From NCBI GenBank assembly GCA_049595035.1, contig JBMYKD010000001.1:1-64000 (forward strand): a stretch of DNA of 64,000 bases, written 5' to 3'. Origin of the DNA: UBA12202 sp049595035 (GTDB lineage Bacteria > Pseudomonadota > Alphaproteobacteria > Puniceispirillales > UBA1172). This document shows positions 62,953 to 64,000 of this stretch, piece after piece (within the stretch, counting starts at the first letter, position 1; each line of letters opens with the position of its first letter). A model generated the notes under the pieces. The model was not told the origin of the DNA, made no database searches, and saw only the letters and a program-made list of their open reading frames with translations. The position numbers and the translations under genes are program-made.

Positions 62953-64000
62953 TTATAGCCCCAGATTTGATCTGGCTTCCTGTCTCAAGGCATCTATCAG
63001 AACGGTTTTCCGGTTTTGTTTTGTGTACCAGAATGTCCACCCGTTACAGCTCTGTCTGCCTTGTAATTTCGCCGCAAGACTATGAATAGAACCACTATCA
63101 TCACCTGCTTTAAGACTACCATCAACCCGGACAGTCGCTTTATAGGTGCCTTTTTCACAAGTCAGCTTATCACCCGGTTTAATTAAACCCTGATCCAGCA
63201 AAGCACCAAAGGGAATCTTAACCTCATCACGGCGTTCGGGTAATTCCAGCAACTCCGGGTCACCTACGGCATGGGTTGCTTTTATCCGTTGTTCAGCCAG
63301 AGCCGCATATTCGGGATCAGCTTCAATACCAATCCAGTGACGCCGCAAACGTTTGGCAACCACCCCTGTGGTGCCGGTCCCAAAAAACGGGTCAAGAACC
63401 ACATCACCGGGACGTGTTGACGCCATAATCACTCGCGACAAGAGGGCTTCAGGTTTTTGGGTAGGATGAGCTTTTACACCATCGGTTTTCAATCTTTCAT
63501 GTCCTGAACAGATAGGTAGCCACCAGTCCGAACGTAGCTGGCGGTCATCGTTAAATGTTTTCATGGCCTGATAATTGAATGTGTAGCGCGAATTCCGTTG
63601 GCGGGATGCCCAGATCAGGGTTTCATGGGCGTTGGTCATGCGGCGACCACGAAAATTCGGCATTGGATTGCTTTTCAGCCAGATGACATCATTCAAGGTC
63701 CAGAAACCCAGATTCTGCATCACCGCACCCACACGGAAAATATTATGGTAGGAACCAATAACCCAGATTGTACCATCCGGCTTCAGGATACGCCGTGCTT
63801 CCGTCATCCAGTTAGTGGTGAAACGGTCATAGGCGGCAAAACTGCCAAATTGATCCCATGTATCACCATCGTCAATCCCATCAACCCTGGTATGGTCTGG
63901 TCTGGTCAGAACAGACTGCCCGAGTTGCATATTATATGGTGGGTCAGCAAAAATCATATCAACGGAAGCATCATCAAGCTGACGCATAGCATCAATACAA
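62953..64000 (-). CDS. ccrM: Cell-cycle DNA adenine methyltransferase CcrM (partial)
   Basis: Beta-class N6-adenine methyltransferase for GANTC. The frame continues off the window's right end: the codons before the apparent ATG at 63987 read CIDA, matching GDCI-A in the family start, so the N terminus (about 15-20 residues) is missing. DPPYN lies near the start (FADPPYNMQLGQS), FxGxG is in LDPFFGTGTTG, and the C-terminal RAMA domain spans roughly the last 90 residues. CcrM methylates newly replicated DNA late in the cycle in Caulobacter. Most likely essential for cell-cycle control here. Confidence 0.95.
   Translation of the reverse strand, partial: CIDAMRQLDDASVDMIFADPPYNMQLGQSVLTRPDHTRVDGIDDGDTWDQFGSFAAYDRFTTNWMTEARRILKPDGTIWVIGSYHNIFRVGAVMQNLGFWTLNDVIWLKSNPMPNFRGRRMTNAHETLIWASRQRNSRYTFNYQAMKTFNDDRQLRSDWWLPICSGHERLKTDGVKAHPTQKPEALLSRVIMASTRPGDVVLDPFFGTGTTGVVAKRLRRHWIGIEADPEYAALAEQRIKATHAVGDPELLELPERRDEVKIPFGALLDQGLIKPGDKLTCEKGTYKATVRVDGSLKAGDDSGSIHSLAAKLQGRQSCNGWTFWYTKQNRKTVLIDALRQEARSNLGL

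Overview
The window is a densely coded chromosomal stretch from an alphaproteobacterium. The evidence is hisS-prfA-prmC-DUF4167 synteny, secA divergent from ppiC-argJ-mutT, CobS/CobT beside BolA and a J-domain protein, an RHH_4-type protein, a class I lysyl-tRNA synthetase and a CcrM-type GANTC methyltransferase at the right edge. Moderate GC (mid to high 40s % by eye, not counted), compact spacing and a gene set typical of marine heterotrophs suggest a SAR116/Puniceispirillum-like lineage. That lineage call is inference; a 16S or protein search would settle it.

Layout. 1-302 is the 5' end of a 16S rRNA gene on the minus strand, with its leader and promoter running to about 521. 0.8-9.5 kb holds an M23 peptidase and a long minus-strand run (lysC, rodZ-like, ispG, hisS, prfA, prmC, DUF4167). 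9.6-16.5 kb has ubiG, DUF1178, secA and ppiC-argJ-mutT. 16.5-23 kb has an NDUFAF5-like methyltransferase, comF, a nitrilase-family amidase, accA, xerD and a large exported protein of unknown function. 23-26.7 kb is a tight aroK-aroB-CNNM transporter-DUF2889 operon. 26.7-31.5 kb has bolA, a J-domain protein, cobS-cobT, rpmB and an RHH protein. 31.5-42.2 kb has lysS-pyrD, a DinG-like helicase, groES-groEL with a CIRCE operator and a sigma-32-like promoter, ctaA and aspS. 42.4-48 kb has a homocysteine methyltransferase, DUF1289, a cysteine-free DJ-1/PfpI protein, a TbpB-like lipoprotein, glutamate dehydrogenase and an MFS transporter.

48.0-53.4 kb is the most accessory-looking part: six closely spaced minus-strand genes encoding an LLM flavin oxidoreductase, a 4-oxalocrotonate-type tautomerase, a PcaD-like hydrolase, a tartrate/malate-type dehydrogenase, a class III CoA-transferase and a DMT permease. 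A second DMT permease and a pirin are divergent from it. It reads as a catabolic operon for an unidentified small molecule and is the best candidate here for an undescribed pathway. 55.5-60.1 kb holds envelope polysaccharide and nucleotide-sugar genes (polyprenyl-phosphate sugar-phosphate transferase, UDP-sugar epimerase, galU, phosphohexomutase). 60.2-64 kb has malate synthase G with a clear promoter, apt and the partial ccrM gene.

No CRISPR array, insertion sequence, prophage, tRNA or riboswitch was recognised. Apart from the rRNA leader region (303-826), no gap between genes exceeds 300 bases.
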